This document shows, piece by piece, positions 1 to 9,690 of a DNA stretch of 64,000 bases. The notes under the pieces were generated by a model, which was not told where the DNA came from, did not search any database, and was given only the letters and a program-made list of their open reading frames with translations. The first letter of the stretch is position 1; every line of letters starts with the position of its first letter. Source of the DNA: Nemertoderma westbladi (Eukaryota; Xenacoelomorpha; Nemertodermatida; Nemertodermatidae); assembly GCA_032718475.1 (NCBI GenBank), contig JAUCBJ010001340.1:1-64000 (forward strand). Direction: 5' to 3'. Both the position numbers and the translations under genes were made by a program.

Positions 1-220
1 ACACGGGGTCGAACCCGAGACCTCCCAGGTAGAATCAAAGTAAGTGACAACCATTTACAAGCCAAACTATGAGTAGCGGATGCCAAACTACACGATTTAA
101 CAAATTATGAAGAAAAATAGTTAAAACGGGGATATAAGCAATATATTAATGATGTTAAGTCAGTCAGACGAAATAAGGTTGTTTGGGAGAGGTCCGAGGT
201 TCGAATCCAGGTCCCAACGT
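1..220. repeat. Inverted pair of tRNA-like (B-box) ends in a SPAG16 intron
   Basis: A B-box-like GGTTCGAATCC lies on the plus strand near 199-209. A related GGGTTCGACCCC reads on the minus strand near positions 6-18. The surrounding 25-30 bases (GGGAG, GGTC, CG, GTTCGA) match between the two when one is reversed, so 1-30 and about 183-220 form an imperfect inverted repeat. B boxes of this form belong to tRNA genes and tRNA-derived SINEs. No A box or cloverleaf is visible, so a tRNA gene is not called. Two SINE remnants tail to tail, or a small inverted-repeat element, would both fit. The stretch lies in the intron just downstream of SPAG16 exon 3 and holds no exon. Confidence 0.35.
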
Positions 221-228
221 TAACTCAC

Positions 229-498
229 CTTCCTAACATCCCATAACCTCATCACCCCAAAGGCGTCGCAGCTCGCCACAGTGTCCCCTCTGGCGTTGAA
301 TGCGGCGTGATTAATGGCGTGTTGGTGACCGTAGAATGTCTGACTCGGCCTCCCGGTTCGGGCGTCCCAAAGGGAAACGGTTTTATCAGCGGATGACGTT
401 ATCAGCGCGTTCGAATGACTCAGGAATTCCACGGAATTCACCGAATCGGCGTGGCCACGAAGAGTCGAACGGCACCGACTGCTTCCCAAATCCCAAAT
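229..498 (-). CDS. SPAG16: SPAG16/PF20 exon 3 (WD40 repeats 4-5)
   Basis: Ninety codons, in phase 0 at both ends. The acceptor AG is at 499-500 and the donor is a consensus GTGAGT starting at 228 (minus strand). The exon opens with IWDLGSSRCRSTL and continues through two WD40 blades: GHADSVNSVEF to SLWDARTG, then GHQHAINHAAF to RLWDVRK. These follow mammalian SPAG16 closely in order and spacing (HADSVNS, SSADKT, WDARTG, ASCDA, KLWD-like). Joined to the two upstream exons it gives 532 residues. SPAG16 is usually around 630, so roughly 100 residues and the last blades should be encoded left of the window. The protein sits in the central apparatus (C2 bridge) of motile 9+2 axonemes. The frame is clean with no breaks. 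Confidence 0.9.
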
Positions 499-867
499 CT
501 ATAAACGGAAAATAATCCCTTAGCAAATACGATGCATTGATAGGCCCGGATATTAAATGCCAACCAAATTATAATGGGGTAATTCAACGCGACATCTAAA
601 AACAATGATGCTATACATAAAATTTATCCAAAATTTATGTTTTTAAGAAGTTTCTAACTACAGTATGTGGGGCGAGCCACGAAGTGAGAGAAGCTTTAGC
701 ATGGGGTACCATTAATGAGTTGTCTGTCGTCGCCTAATTTCTGATCGCTAATAACTCGGTAATTCCTTGATTAAATTAAACCAAACTTGGTACGTATGCA
801 GTCTCGCGTTGCGCGAACGCACCACGAACGTGTAATATATTGTAATATACTATTATATCAATATGAC
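499..867 (-). other. SPAG16 intron 2
   Basis: This is a 369-bp phase-0 GT-AG intron: donor GT at 866-867, acceptor AG at 499-500 on the minus strand. It is AT-rich apart from a segment at about 665-690 that carries the dispersed motif TGTGGGGCGAGCCACGAAG. The same motif occurs in the opposite orientation near 4,788-4,807. No other feature is seen. Confidence 0.8.
666..684 (+). repeat. Dispersed 19-bp motif, copy in SPAG16 intron
   Basis: TGTGGGGCGAGCCACGAAG occurs here and, reverse-complemented, at about 4,788-4,807 inside the hAT-like element. The sequences differ beyond the shared core, which suggests remnants of one repeat family. Confidence 0.5.
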
Positions 868-1678
868 CTTTACAGTTGAGTCCATGCTACAGGTTGCCAT
901 GAACAACCCGTTGCTATGCCAACTGACTCCCCAAACAGGTTGTTGGTGCTCGGCGAAGGTTGCCACGCAACGTCCCTGCTGGAAGTCCCAGACCTTAGTG
1001 GTTCGGTCGCCGCTGGTTGTGGCCAATCGTCTGCCGTCCGGGTGGAAGTCGCAGCCCGACAGCCAATCAGAGTGGCCCTCGCCCGTCATGACGCAATCCC
1101 CGTCGGGCAGGGACCACATCTTCCACTTCCGGTCGTCGGAAACCGTGACTAACAGCGGCCTGTCTGGGTGCAGGGCCACGGCGCTGACGGAGAGCGCGTG
1201 GGCGTCCTGCACGGTGTGAGTGAGTCGGAAGCCCCCCGAGCGGGTCAGATGGCGGGCGGGGCCCTTGGCGTTGGGGCGTCCCAGCAGCGGGTTGACCCCG
1301 AGGTCCCCCGGCCAGACGGAGTCCCCGGATGCAACTCGGGGTCCCTTCACCGCCACGTCCTCGGGGTCGCCTAGCAACCCGACCGGGCGTTGGCCGCGCA
1401 ACGCCGCCAGCCGACCCTGCGTGGGGCCTGTAACCCCTGGCGATGAGTCGGCCTCCTCCCGGACCGACTGTATGGTCTGCAGTGTCTGGGCCAGTCCCGT
1501 CGCCTGTCCCACCGCTCTGTCCCGCTCCAATCTGGACAACATTTTCTCCTTCATTGCGACCTCGTACTTATGCTGTAAGGAGGCGAGCGCTGGCTCGAAC
1601 CCGCTGTAATGTAGCTTCAGTCGTCTGATATCGTCGACTAGTTTCGATTTCTCCTGCACAACCCTTCTATGGTGCATT
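868..1678 (-). CDS. SPAG16: SPAG16/PF20 exon 2 (coiled coil and WD40 repeats 1-3)
   Basis: An 811-bp exon. The acceptor AG is at 1679-1680 and the donor GT at 866-867. Its first base completes an Arg codon started in exon 1. The protein begins MHHRRVVQEKSKL, matching the conserved SPAG16 segment that follows ERD(F/Y)HR. A heptad-like coiled coil (EKSKLVDDIRRLKLHY, EKMLSRLERDRAVGQ) runs to about residue 250. A poorly conserved Gly/Pro-rich linker of about 75 residues follows, then three WD40 blades from about residue 327: HALSVSAVALHP, GHSDWLSGCDFHP with SGDRTTKVWD, and HQQPVWGVSWH ending in STVK. The exon is strikingly GC-rich against its AT-rich introns. Coding through this region in one exon suggests intron loss relative to vertebrates, which is inference. 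Confidence 0.92.
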
Positions 1679-2085
1679 CTGTAAAATTAAGTTATGATAT
1701 CTAAACTGAGATTTCGCTCTATTAATTGTAGGCCTACAGACCTTGCCCCGGAATATAGTGTCGTAATTCAGTGACATGCAACCCTCCCTCGAGTTTTCTT
1801 AATAAGATTGCATGAAATTTGAAACAGAGATAGTTTCACCTCCCTTATCCTTCCATTTTTTAGCTACAAACGTTTAAAAAATAGTGTCTCCATCGATATT
1901 GCACCAGTGTTGCACCGCAGTTATGTATGTATCATTTGCTTCCGCTACACACAGGCTAATTATTTATTCTACTTCTATGTTCTGTAACATTTAATAACTT
2001 TTTTTTAAAATAATTATAGCTGACAACAGGTCACGTTTAAAAAAATATCTATAAAAATATTTTTAAATAAAATAATTGTTCCTAC
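1679..2085 (-). other. SPAG16 intron 1
   Basis: A 407-bp GT-AG intron: donor GT at 2084-2085 after CATAG, acceptor TTTTACAG ending at 1679. It splits an Arg codon 2+1. It is AT-rich, and I see no gene or clear repeat in it. Confidence 0.8.
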
Positions 2086-2600
2086 CTATGGTAATCGCGT
2101 TCCTTCCTCAGCCGTATATAGGTGTTCCGAGCTTTCCCTGCGGCATCTTTGAATTTCTGCAACTCGATTCTCAGGACTTTGACTTCGTTATCAAGTTTTT
2201 GATTCTTCGCGTAGATATCCGGCACTATGGATACGTCTTGCGCGCTGAGAAGCCCTTTCTGCTGGAGTTCGTACCACTCGGTCTGGAAGCTGTTCAGAGT
2301 GCGCCACATTCCCATTCGAACGAGGAAGTTCCGCAGAAAGTCGTCCACAACTTCCGGACGCGTCGTGACACTAGAGGTGACGAGTGAGGCCTTCCGGGTC
2401 CCCAGCTGGATGTCCTCGGTGGCCTCACGGAGAGTTCGGACAGCAGTGTCCAGGTCCTCGTCTCCGGACGCCTCCAACTCCTGTTCCAAAACCGGAACCT
2501 CTCCGTAATCGAACTCATCTTCTGAGTCCTCGTCGATAGACACTTGATCCAGTGTGTAGAGTTCTTGTTCGTCCGGTTCCGATCCTAGTAGATCCGCCAT
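2086..2600 (-). CDS. SPAG16: SPAG16/PF20 exon 1 (N-terminus with LisH-like motif)
   Basis: The start ATG is at 2598-2600 in a good context (CGAAATGGCG). The exon ends at 2086, inside the Arg codon of ERDYHR. The first 60 residues are acidic (EDSEDEFDYGEVP). Residues 82-112 (PEVVDDFLRNFLVRMGM to SFQTEWYEL) form the LisH-like block conserved in SPAG16/PF20. A coiled coil starts near residue 128. The acidic run, this block and the ERD(F/Y)HR end all align in order with vertebrate SPAG16. No upstream coding exon is needed because the N-terminus is the expected length. The product is a structural protein of the central pair of motile cilia and sperm flagella. Confidence 0.92.
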
Positions 2601-3852
2601 TTCGAGTTGTGTTTACTTTTAAGGAGGCCTATCTAGTAATGGAATACCGCGTATTTAACTGATACCGGGTACTGTTCTGCTGTCAGCATGTGCAATCTCC
2701 GTGCCAGTAATACCACTTAAAATATGGATTGTTTATTCCGTTACCTAGTAACATAACTTTCTTTGATAATGATTTGTTTTTATTGGTTAACTGGCAAGTA
2801 TTTATTTATATTACTACTACACACTGCAGTGTGGTGGGGGGTGTTTGGACGTGTGTGTGGCCCGTTGCGTTGGGATATTATATTCTTCCATGCAATCTCA
2901 AAAGTTTAGTGCGGTTAAGGGGACCAATACCCCAAATATATTTATTATATTTATAAAGCTACTTTTCAATTGTATACATTTTCAGGCTCTTTTATATGTA
3001 AAATATCTCATGTTTAAGATATCTAATACCATCTGGGTCCAAGTACTCGGTCCAAGAGTTTGGCACTAGAAATGTTGGGAATCTTTTATGAAAATTCCAG
3101 CATCAAATTACATATTTTGAAAAAATAATGTGGGTTTTAGTATGTATGGACTATAATTTGAGGATCTTATACTTTGAGAAAAACAAAGAGTAGCAGTTAC
3201 AAAATCGGAGAACTTTCAAATGTCCATGTTTTACAAAACCAATATTCAGGATTGTAGCCCTAAAGTTGCTGATTGTTTTGGCATAATATGTTTGATGAAA
3301 AAATTTAGTGAATTTAGTTATGAAAAATGTTAAATTCGACAAACTGAGAAAAAGTCATGAATATTAGCCATAAATACTACTATTGTTCTTGTTCACACAA
3401 ATATTATCTGCATGGAAAAATGGAAAAATTGACTTTTTGAAAAAATATAAAAAAATAAAAAATTTTGTTTCAAAGATTTCAAATTTTCAAATTTCAAATG
3501 GTGCTGTTTTGTGGTGAAAAAATCACTCGATGGTGAAAACCGATGTCACCACATGAAATCCCTTCTATCAAACTATAACGAATGAATGAGTTTTGTGGTC
3601 TTAAAATCATTAAAGGCACTACTGGGTGTTAGGAGAACGACTCCGAACAATTTAGGTTTTATTTGAAAGTAATATGCCGAGTATGGAAGCACTGGTTTCC
3701 GAAAGTAGAAACAGATTTGTTAGAGGAGTAGGTAACCTCCCTTCAGATGTCCTTTTAAGTATGACTTGTACTGAATTTAATCAAAGGGTCTTCTGTGTAA
3801 AAAAAAGTTAATGTCTTTGTCAGTATTAAACTGAAATAATGATGCATGTTGT
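2601..3852. other. Non-coding DNA upstream of SPAG16
   Basis: This is AT-rich sequence with no convincing reading frame in either strand. The first part (2,601-2,700) must hold the 5' UTR and promoter of SPAG16, but I cannot place a transcription start. A G-rich run (GGTGGGGGGTGTTTGG) lies near 2,830. A/T-rich stretches with runs of A follow around 3,420-3,500. Confidence 0.6.
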
Positions 3853-4956
3853 CAGGCCCGTAGGCCTATCGTGCGGGGGGCTTTGGGGGCACTGCCCCCC
3901 AGACAAGTTCCACTGCCCCCCCCCCCCCAGACATGTCTAGTTCACTCGTCTTGTTCTGTTCACAATTAATTAACTTGTCTTATTCACAATTAATTAATAA
4001 TAATATTTTTGTTGTTGACCCCAGTGATCAATATTATTGGATACACATTTATACACTTATAATATAATAGGATACACACTTTTACACACTAACCGGACTC
4101 CTCACCATCCCATTTTGGTCCAATTATATAATACTACATGACATTAACCTACCTACCTGTAATTACTAAAAAATACCCGAAAGCTCCAGGTTCTCTCATT
4201 GGCTACCAGGGGTTGTTTGTTGTTGACCCATTGTCTATAATTTGGGAGCCAGCTTGCAGCTAAAAGGCTAGGCGCCGAGGGTTGCTTGCGCTGGTATCCA
4301 TTTAATTTGTTGTAACTTAACCTTAACCATATTATACCTGAAGTGTGTCCTTCGCGCAGCACGTCACATAAACTTATGTAAGTGTTAACTCGAAAGAAAT
4401 ATAAGCAAAATCTAAGCAGATGTCCCTTGATCACTTTACAACTAGAGGCAGTCTGGAAAACTGCAGTCGATTTAAGATATCAGAAAAAGTTTAAATGTCA
4501 CAGTAATGGTCTAGTTTCCGCTTAAACGGATTATTAGCAAAGAAATGGCAGGACATTTAATGCTTAGACAAGTAGCCATCTAGCAGGAGACTGTTGAACT
4601 GTTGGTGTCAAATGTCGCTAAATAATGTCAAGTTTTGGACATATTTATGCCCTACAAATTTTCAATTCGACAGCTTTAAATCTGACAAAGTTATTTGAAT
4701 GTTACGTTAATGAAATCGTTACGTCAACAACTATTTGCCATTATTTACATACTCATTAACAGTGTCAGTTCGCCAAGGCTCCGCCAACTTCGTGGCTCGC
4801 CCCACACACCTTTCAACAATATTAATAGTACTTTATGTACTAAATTAACTCTCACTTTGTTGTATGCTCCCCAAATCCCAGTTATGGGTTTGCCCCTCAG
4901 ATTTGGCCTCTGCCCCCCCCCCCCCCCCAGATATTATGATCACCATACGGGCCCTG
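3853..4956. mobile_element. Non-autonomous hAT-like element (candidate)
   Basis: The left end reads CAGGCCCGTAGG and the right end, reverse-complemented, reads CAGGGCCCGTATGG. These are short imperfect terminal inverted repeats of the CAGGG type typical of hAT transposons. The flanks are near-matching 8-mers (ATGTTGTC on the left, overlapping the terminal C, and ATGTCGTC on the right), compatible with a diverged 8-bp target duplication. Just inside the left end, a run of G followed by GCACTGCCCCCC can form a hairpin. Poly-C tracts sit near both ends (about 3,916 and 4,912). No transposase is visible in the 1.1 kb, so it would depend on a partner element. The assignment rests on ends read by eye. 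Confidence 0.5.
4788..4807 (-). repeat. Dispersed 19-bp motif, copy in hAT-like element
   Basis: This is the reverse complement of the motif at 666-684 (CTTCGTGGCTCGCCCCACA). It is followed outward by the related short repeats GGCTCCGCCAAC and GTTCGCCAAGG, giving a small cluster of GC-rich half-palindromes. Confidence 0.5.
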
Positions 4957-5927
4957 ATGTCGTCTAGAAAGCCGAGAACAACAAATTAAAAATCTATAAA
5001 TTCTTCAACCTCAGTCTCAATGTGAACAAAGTTTACAGTTCTGGAATTCCAGATATACTTCTGATTAGCTATACCCGCTTGCGTTTATCATCGTAGAGTC
5101 TCTGGGTAGAAACTGGTCGATGGTTTGGGGACATCGATTGTGCAACTGTCCTACCGGTGGTGACCAATATGGACTTCATGCAATGAGCGTTATGTGACTA
5201 CACCGAGGACATCCGTTCGATATGGTTTCAGTTTCAACAAATATATCAGACGAATTTGAGAAAATGATTCGGCACTGCTAGGTGGCGCTGAAACTTTATG
5301 GACATTTACAGGTTTGTTATAAATAATATTAAATTTGATTAAGTAAAAAGTTGTCGGATACATTTAAGCACAGTTTAATAGGGAGACAGTCAAAGAAATT
5401 GAATTGCTAAAAAAATGTAGTACGGTTGTGAATGGGAAGGAAATGGGAGAACTCGAAAACTAGAAGAACTATTGATATGCGGTTTTCAGATTAGGAAACT
5501 AAGTAGATGTAGAATCGTGTATTATAATAGATCATAAAACCAATTTAATGATTTTTTTGAACCAAAATGCTGTTCTAACCCCCAACCCCTCCCCATTATT
5601 ATAACTTCAAAAATACAATTTATAATAAATTATAATTTATTATTAATTAATTGGTACTAAATTAAATATGGTATACAATAGGTATAAATTAATATTCTAA
5701 AAGACCACTGGGTAGGTCGACCTTCCTTTATCAGTATCATTTGTTGGTTCCTACAACATTGTTGCATAAGTGAGGCCTATTAGTACCGGTAGTAAAACGA
5801 TACACTTTATATAGTAACAACTATTACAAAATAAAATGTTATTTATTATTAAAACGAATCCTAATATAATTTATTTAGTCTATTCTTCCTTGTGGGAAAG
5901 ACTTTCCTTCCCTCAATAAACAACAGT
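4957..5927. other. Non-coding DNA and probable 3' end of the PRDM9-like gene
   Basis: No gene is visible. On the minus strand, AATAAA signals (TTTATT on plus) lie at 5,870-5,875 and 5,842-5,847, about 55 and 85 bases past the stop codon at 5,928-5,930. They are plausible poly(A) signals for the original PRDM9-like transcript. The rest is AT-rich, with repeated short TAATTTAT-like runs around 5,620-5,700. Confidence 0.5.
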
Positions 5928-6027
5928 TTACTGATTCTTCGCCATGTGCTGGTTACGTTTATGGGTCGATAGACTTGATGTTTGGGAGAATGCTTTACCG
6001 CAAGTATCACAGATGTAGGGTTTATCT
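5928..6027 (-). pseudogene. PRDM9: Last zinc finger and stop of the PRDM9-like gene, cut off by the LINE
   Basis: On the minus strand this reads DKPYICDTCGKAFSQTSSL, then STHKRNQH and a short tail ending AKNQ and TAA (5,928-5,930). It is a complete C2H2 finger with a typical TGD/EKPY linker start. In sequence it differs from the tandem fingers upstream, as a final non-repeated finger would. Upstream of the linker the frame runs into the hexamer tail of the LINE at 6,028. The TATCT at 6,023-6,027 is duplicated at 10,974-10,978. Removing the LINE and one TATCT joins this fragment in frame to the last tandem finger at HTGD-KPY. This piece therefore belongs to the gene at 10,974-13,157 and is no longer connected to it unless the LINE is removed from the RNA. 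Confidence 0.9.
6023..6027. repeat. Target-site duplication, left copy (TATCT)
   Basis: This directly borders the 3' end of the LINE and is identical to 10,974-10,978. It falls inside the GGAGATAAACCC linker codons of the zinc-finger array (minus strand). Confidence 0.8.
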
Positions 6028-6753
6028 GGTATTGGTATTGGTATTGGTTTAATGGTGCTCAAAGTATAACATTAAAAGGAACATTAAAATAACACAATTA
6101 TTAAATAACAACAAACATTACATAAGGAACAATAAGGAACATAAGGAACAATATCAAAACTGAAACTGAAGTTATGTTATTATAAATTTGACGCTATAAA
6201 AATGTTATTATGTATTATAGTTATTACTCAATCAGAATGCTTATAATAAATACATTGCGCACCGGGGATAGCCCCTTAAGGCGAGCCTTGTTTCCGAGAG
6301 GGTCCCCGTGGTTAGTTCAATGGGTAAATTATACAGTATAATAAAGATTCGGCGTCATGTATAAAACAATAAAAAAATAAATAAATGAGGTTTCAGGTGC
6401 ATGAATAATTAAAATATTACATTCTTTAGAACTATGATAAGTATTAAAAAAAAAAAAAAAGAATAGTTTATTAATATTTACATTAATGCATAAAATTTTT
6501 AAAAAGCCATCCTCATGTGCGTACGTAGATTAAAATATTTGGTAAAATTAACCATTGAAGTGTAGTAGCTTCAGTAAAAATTAAAATCAGTATTTCTCCC
6601 CTTAAATATCTCTTGCAAAATAAAAAATGGGGATGCTTTGTACAAAAATTAAAACTTGTTATGATTAGTTATTTTAGAGTTTTGAGATGTAATAGTTCAT
6701 TAATAGTATAAAAAAAATTAAACGCTAATAATTAGTAAAAAGTATAATTAAAA
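6028..6753 (-). other. LINE 3' UTR and hexamer tail
   Basis: This is AT-rich, with one GC-rich island (about 6,255-6,315) that can fold, containing GGGGATAGCCCC and AAGGCGAGCCTT. It ends in repeated GGTATT/ACCAAT hexamers against the target duplication. The plus-strand A-run at about 6,446-6,460 is inside the UTR and is not the tail. Confidence 0.65.
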
Positions 6754-9687
6754 TCAGTGTATTCTATTCCAGATCGCTGGGCCCTTATAGTCAAAGGAGA
6801 GCTGGCCAAATGCGGTGTTTTTCTGTGGGATGACCGCTTTAGTTTGGGGGGCGCGCGTGTCACGTGTGGATGAGGAGAAGTCCACCATTTCCTGTATATA
6901 GCTCGGGGTGACGTTATGGTGAGTTTTGTACATGATAGTTGCCAGGTTTTGTTTAATTCGTAGTTTAATGGGTAGCCAGTTAATTTCTCGAAAGTGTGAA
7001 TTGTCGATGTGGGTGCGATTGTCCAGTCCCAGGCAATACCGGATACATTTCCGTTGTAGGGCCTCCAGTTTGTTTCTCCATAGGATACTAATAGATTGGA
7101 ACCACACTGGTGATGCATAGTCCATTAGTGGTTGTATTAATGCATTGCATAGTAGGCGGCGTGTATTGTAGTCTAGTACACCGGCAAATCGCCACAGGAA
7201 CTTTAACCGAGAGTTGCCTTTCTTTATTATTGTTGCAACCATCGATTCACTGTTTAGAGTTTTATCTAATTTGCAACCGAGGTAGTTGACCGAGTCCCTG
7301 TTCGCTATTGCTTTCCCATTGCATGTCACATTTAGTGGTTCGTTTATGGCTAAACGTTGTGCTGTTCCAAATAGGATACTTTCGGTTTTACCTAAATGGA
7401 GAGTTAGGCGGTTGTCTATGAGCCATGCTTGGGTGCATTCTAGATTCCGTGTTAGTGATTCCGATATGGTTCTTGAGTCTGAGCCAGGGACTAAGTGCGA
7501 TATGTCGTCTGCGAACATCGGGGTGGGGCAATCAACGGCTTGGTCCGAGTCATTGGTGTGTGAGAGGAAAAGTAGGATCGCTAAGAGAGTTCCTTGTGGT
7601 AAACCGTCATCCAGCGTGCGTTGATCTGAGTCAACCCCCTGTATGGTTACAACTTGGGATCTGCTTGATAGATAGGATTCAAGCCACGCTATTGCTTTGT
7701 TGTCAAAGCCCATGTATTTCAGTTTCATCAATAGTATGTTGCGATTCACCGTATCATAAGCTTTCTTGAGGTCTATTAACACCATCCCTGTTAACTGGCC
7801 ACCATCTGCTGCTGATCGGATGACAGTGTCTATAAATATCAAGCATGTTTCCGTTGAATAGCCTTTACGAAAGGCACTTTGAAGTGCAGATATGATAGAG
7901 TTTGATATCAAGTAATGGTACATCTGATCGTAGATTACTTTTTCTATAATCTTGGAGAGAATAGGTAGTAGAGACACTGGTCTGAAGTTTTCACGTTGAG
8001 TTTGTGTGCCCCTTTTATAGATTGGTGCCACTTTGGCTAGTTTCATAGCTGAGGGAAATTTACATGTTGTTATGGAGATATTTATAATGTGAGTAATTGC
8101 TTTTGTCAGCTCAGTGGAACAGTCCTTATATATTTTTGCTGGTATACCATCAATGCCGGGACTTTTATCGGGATTAAGGTCGCATAAGATACGAGAAACC
8201 ACATCCTCTTCAGTTTGTTTTAGAGTAAAGCTATCTTTAGTTATTCCCTTAGATTCATAGTATCTGGCAACTGCAGCCTCACCAAAGCGACCTGTAGGTG
8301 GCGGTAATTGGGTTTCCAATTCATTAGCAACACCAGTGAAGTATTCGTTAAACGCATCAGCTATTTGTCTAGGGTCAGAAACTAGTTCGGTTCCATTATT
8401 GATTGTAAGTGGTCCATTTGATTGGCCTTTCTTTGATGGTAAGCCGAGGTTTTTGAGGGTCTTCCATAATTGTTTAGAGTTAGTTCTGTTCTCCTTAATT
8501 TGTTCTCGTATGTATGTCTGTTTAGTTTCCTTTATGAGTTTGGTGGTGTCATTCCTGATTCTCTTGTAATTTGTTTCATTTTCTTCAGTGCGATATTTTC
8601 TTGCTGTGGTTAAGGCTTTATTCCTCATAGTTATAGTGTGTAGAAGATTTGGAGTTAGCCAGGGTTCGGTATGAGTTTTGATTCTGATATCCCGTTTCGG
8701 TGCTATAGTGTTGAGGATATTTAAAATCTCAGAGTTTAGAATGTCCACGGCCTCATCCACGTCATTTATATTGCCAATGTTATTAATTTTACTATTGTTC
8801 ACAATCATTTCCTTTAGTTTTGGTATGGAGTAGTCTCTGTATGTTCTAGCTCGGATTATTTTTGGTATGTATTTATGGTTTTTAATTTTCTTCCTGGTGA
8901 CATATACGATGTAATGATCACTAATGCCGACTTCTATTACTCCAGATGCTGTAACTTTATTTTCCAGTGCTGAAGTATAAATGTGATCGATAATGGTAGA
9001 AGATATCTCAGTAACACGGGTGGGGTCCTTGATTATTTGTTTAAGTCCAGTAGAGGCACAGAATGAGTCAACTATGTTTTTATTGCTTCGGTCATTACTA
9101 GATATGTCTGCATTGACGTCTCCAAGGATATAAATTTCTTTATGGTTAGATACCGTTCCAATAAAAGATTCTAAGGATTTGAAGAATTGAGTTATAGATG
9201 ACTCTGGAGGTCGATATACCGATCCAATGAGGATTTCTTTGGTGTAGGGCATAATGAGAGTTCCAAATACCCCTTCAATATCCATTTGATTCAGTGAAAT
9301 GCAGGCATTAAATACCAAATCGTCTCTAGTATATATTGCAACCCCTCCCCATCCATTCTCATTTCTATCCTTCCTGGTAATTTTATACCCTATGATTTCG
9401 ACTTCTTTGTCAGATACTGAGTCATCCAACCACGTTTCAGATACAGTTAGTATGTGTATTCGAGTATATAGTAGGATCAGTTTCAGTTCTGTTAGTTTTG
9501 GTAATAAACTTCTAACATTGAGGTGTAGCATGTGTATTCCTGGTTTTTCGAATATGGGAGTCCATGGGTATATCAGGGTGCCGGTGCTTGGAGGGGGTGA
9601 ATTTTGGTGTATGTCGTCAGTTGAGATTGACGGATTGTGATTTTGCTCTGTAGTTTGGTTATGAGTTTGGGTTTGAATGTTAGGTAG
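6754..9687 (-). CDS. LINE ORF2: AP endonuclease and reverse transcriptase
   Basis: The enzyme nicks target DNA and copies the element RNA by target-primed reverse transcription. Counting from the first Met (9,531; 925 residues), the endonuclease covers about 1-215: NVRSLL 5-10, SETW 31-34, YRPP 106-109, GDVNAD 137-142, IDHIY 181-185 and SDH 204-206. The reverse transcriptase covers about 450-760: KSPGIDGIPAKIY, RPVSLLP, LIDLKKAYDTV, GLPQGTLL and FADD 673-676. The C-terminus ends GPAIWNRIH, typical of this group. The open frame continues upstream another 52 Met-free codons to the ORF1 stop. The first Met lies inside the first endonuclease strand, so normal expression probably enters from ORF1. 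One oddity is that block 5 reads GTLLAILLF where relatives usually have GS(V/I)LGPLLF. Confidence 0.9.
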   Translation of the reverse strand, partial: LPNIQTQTHNQTTEQNHNPSISTDDIHQNSPPPSTGTLIYPWTPIFEKPGIHMLHLNVRSLLPKLTELKLILLYTRIHILTVSETWLDDSVSDKEVEIIGYKITRKDRNENGWGGVAIYTRDDLVFNACISLNQMDIEGVFGTLIMPYTKEILIGSVYRPPESSITQFFKSLESFIGTVSNHKEIYILGDVNADISSNDRSNKNIVDSFCASTGLKQIIKDPTRVTEISSTIIDHIYTSALENKVTASGVIEVGISDHYIVYVTRKKIKNHKYIPKIIRARTYRDYSIPKLKEMIVNNSKINNIGNINDVDEAVDILNSEILNILNTIAPKRDIRIKTHTEPWLTPNLLHTITMRNKALTTARKYRTEENETNYKRIRNDTTKLIKETKQTYIREQIKENRTNSKQLWKTLKNLGLPSKKGQSNGPLTINNGTELVSDPRQIADAFNEYFTGVANELETQLPPPTGRFGEAAVARYYESKGITKDSFTLKQTEEDVVSRILCDLNPDKSPGIDGIPAKIYKDCSTELTKAITHIINISITTCKFPSAMKLAKVAPIYKRGTQTQRENFRPVSLLPILSKIIEKVIYDQMYHYLISNSIISALQSAFRKGYSTETCLIFIDTVIRSAADGGQLTGMVLIDLKKAYDTVNRNILLMKLKYMGFDNKAIAWLESYLSSRSQVVTIQGVDSDQRTLDDGLPQGTLLAILLFLSHTNDSDQAVDCPTPMFADDISHLVPGSDSRTISESLTRNLECTQAWLIDNRLTLHLGKTESILFGTAQRLAINEPLNVTCNGKAIANRDSVNYLGCKLDKTLNSESMVATIIKKGNSRLKFLWRFAGVLDYNTRRLLCNALIQPLMDYASPVWFQSISILWRNKLEALQRKCIRYCLGLDNRTHIDNSHFREINWLPIKLRIKQNLATIMYKTHHNVTPSYIQEMVDFSSSTRDTRAPQTKAVIPQKNTAFGQLSFDYKGPAIWNRIH

Positions 9688-9690
9688 TCA
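9685..9690 (-). promoter_or_regulatory. UGA-CUA candidate readthrough stop between ORF1 and ORF2
   Basis: ORF1 ends ATG GAT TGA, followed directly by CTA CCT. ORF2 continues in the same frame with no further stop. UGA followed by CUA is a well-documented leaky stop context in some viral and cellular mRNAs. Readthrough would give an ORF1-ORF2 fusion of about 1,344 residues. Use of the signal here is inference. Confidence 0.55.

Noticed and set aside
183-220. Functional tRNA gene
   Set aside because: There is only a B-box-like motif; no A box, anticodon arm or acceptor stem can be drawn.
863-1628. Plus-strand reading frames opposite SPAG16 exon 2
   Set aside because: They are GC-rich antisense shadows of the exon without domain similarity.
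6446-6462. A-run as the poly(A) tail of the LINE
   Set aside because: It is on the wrong strand for a minus-strand element and lies inside its 3' UTR; the real end is the hexamer tail at 6,028 next to the target duplication.
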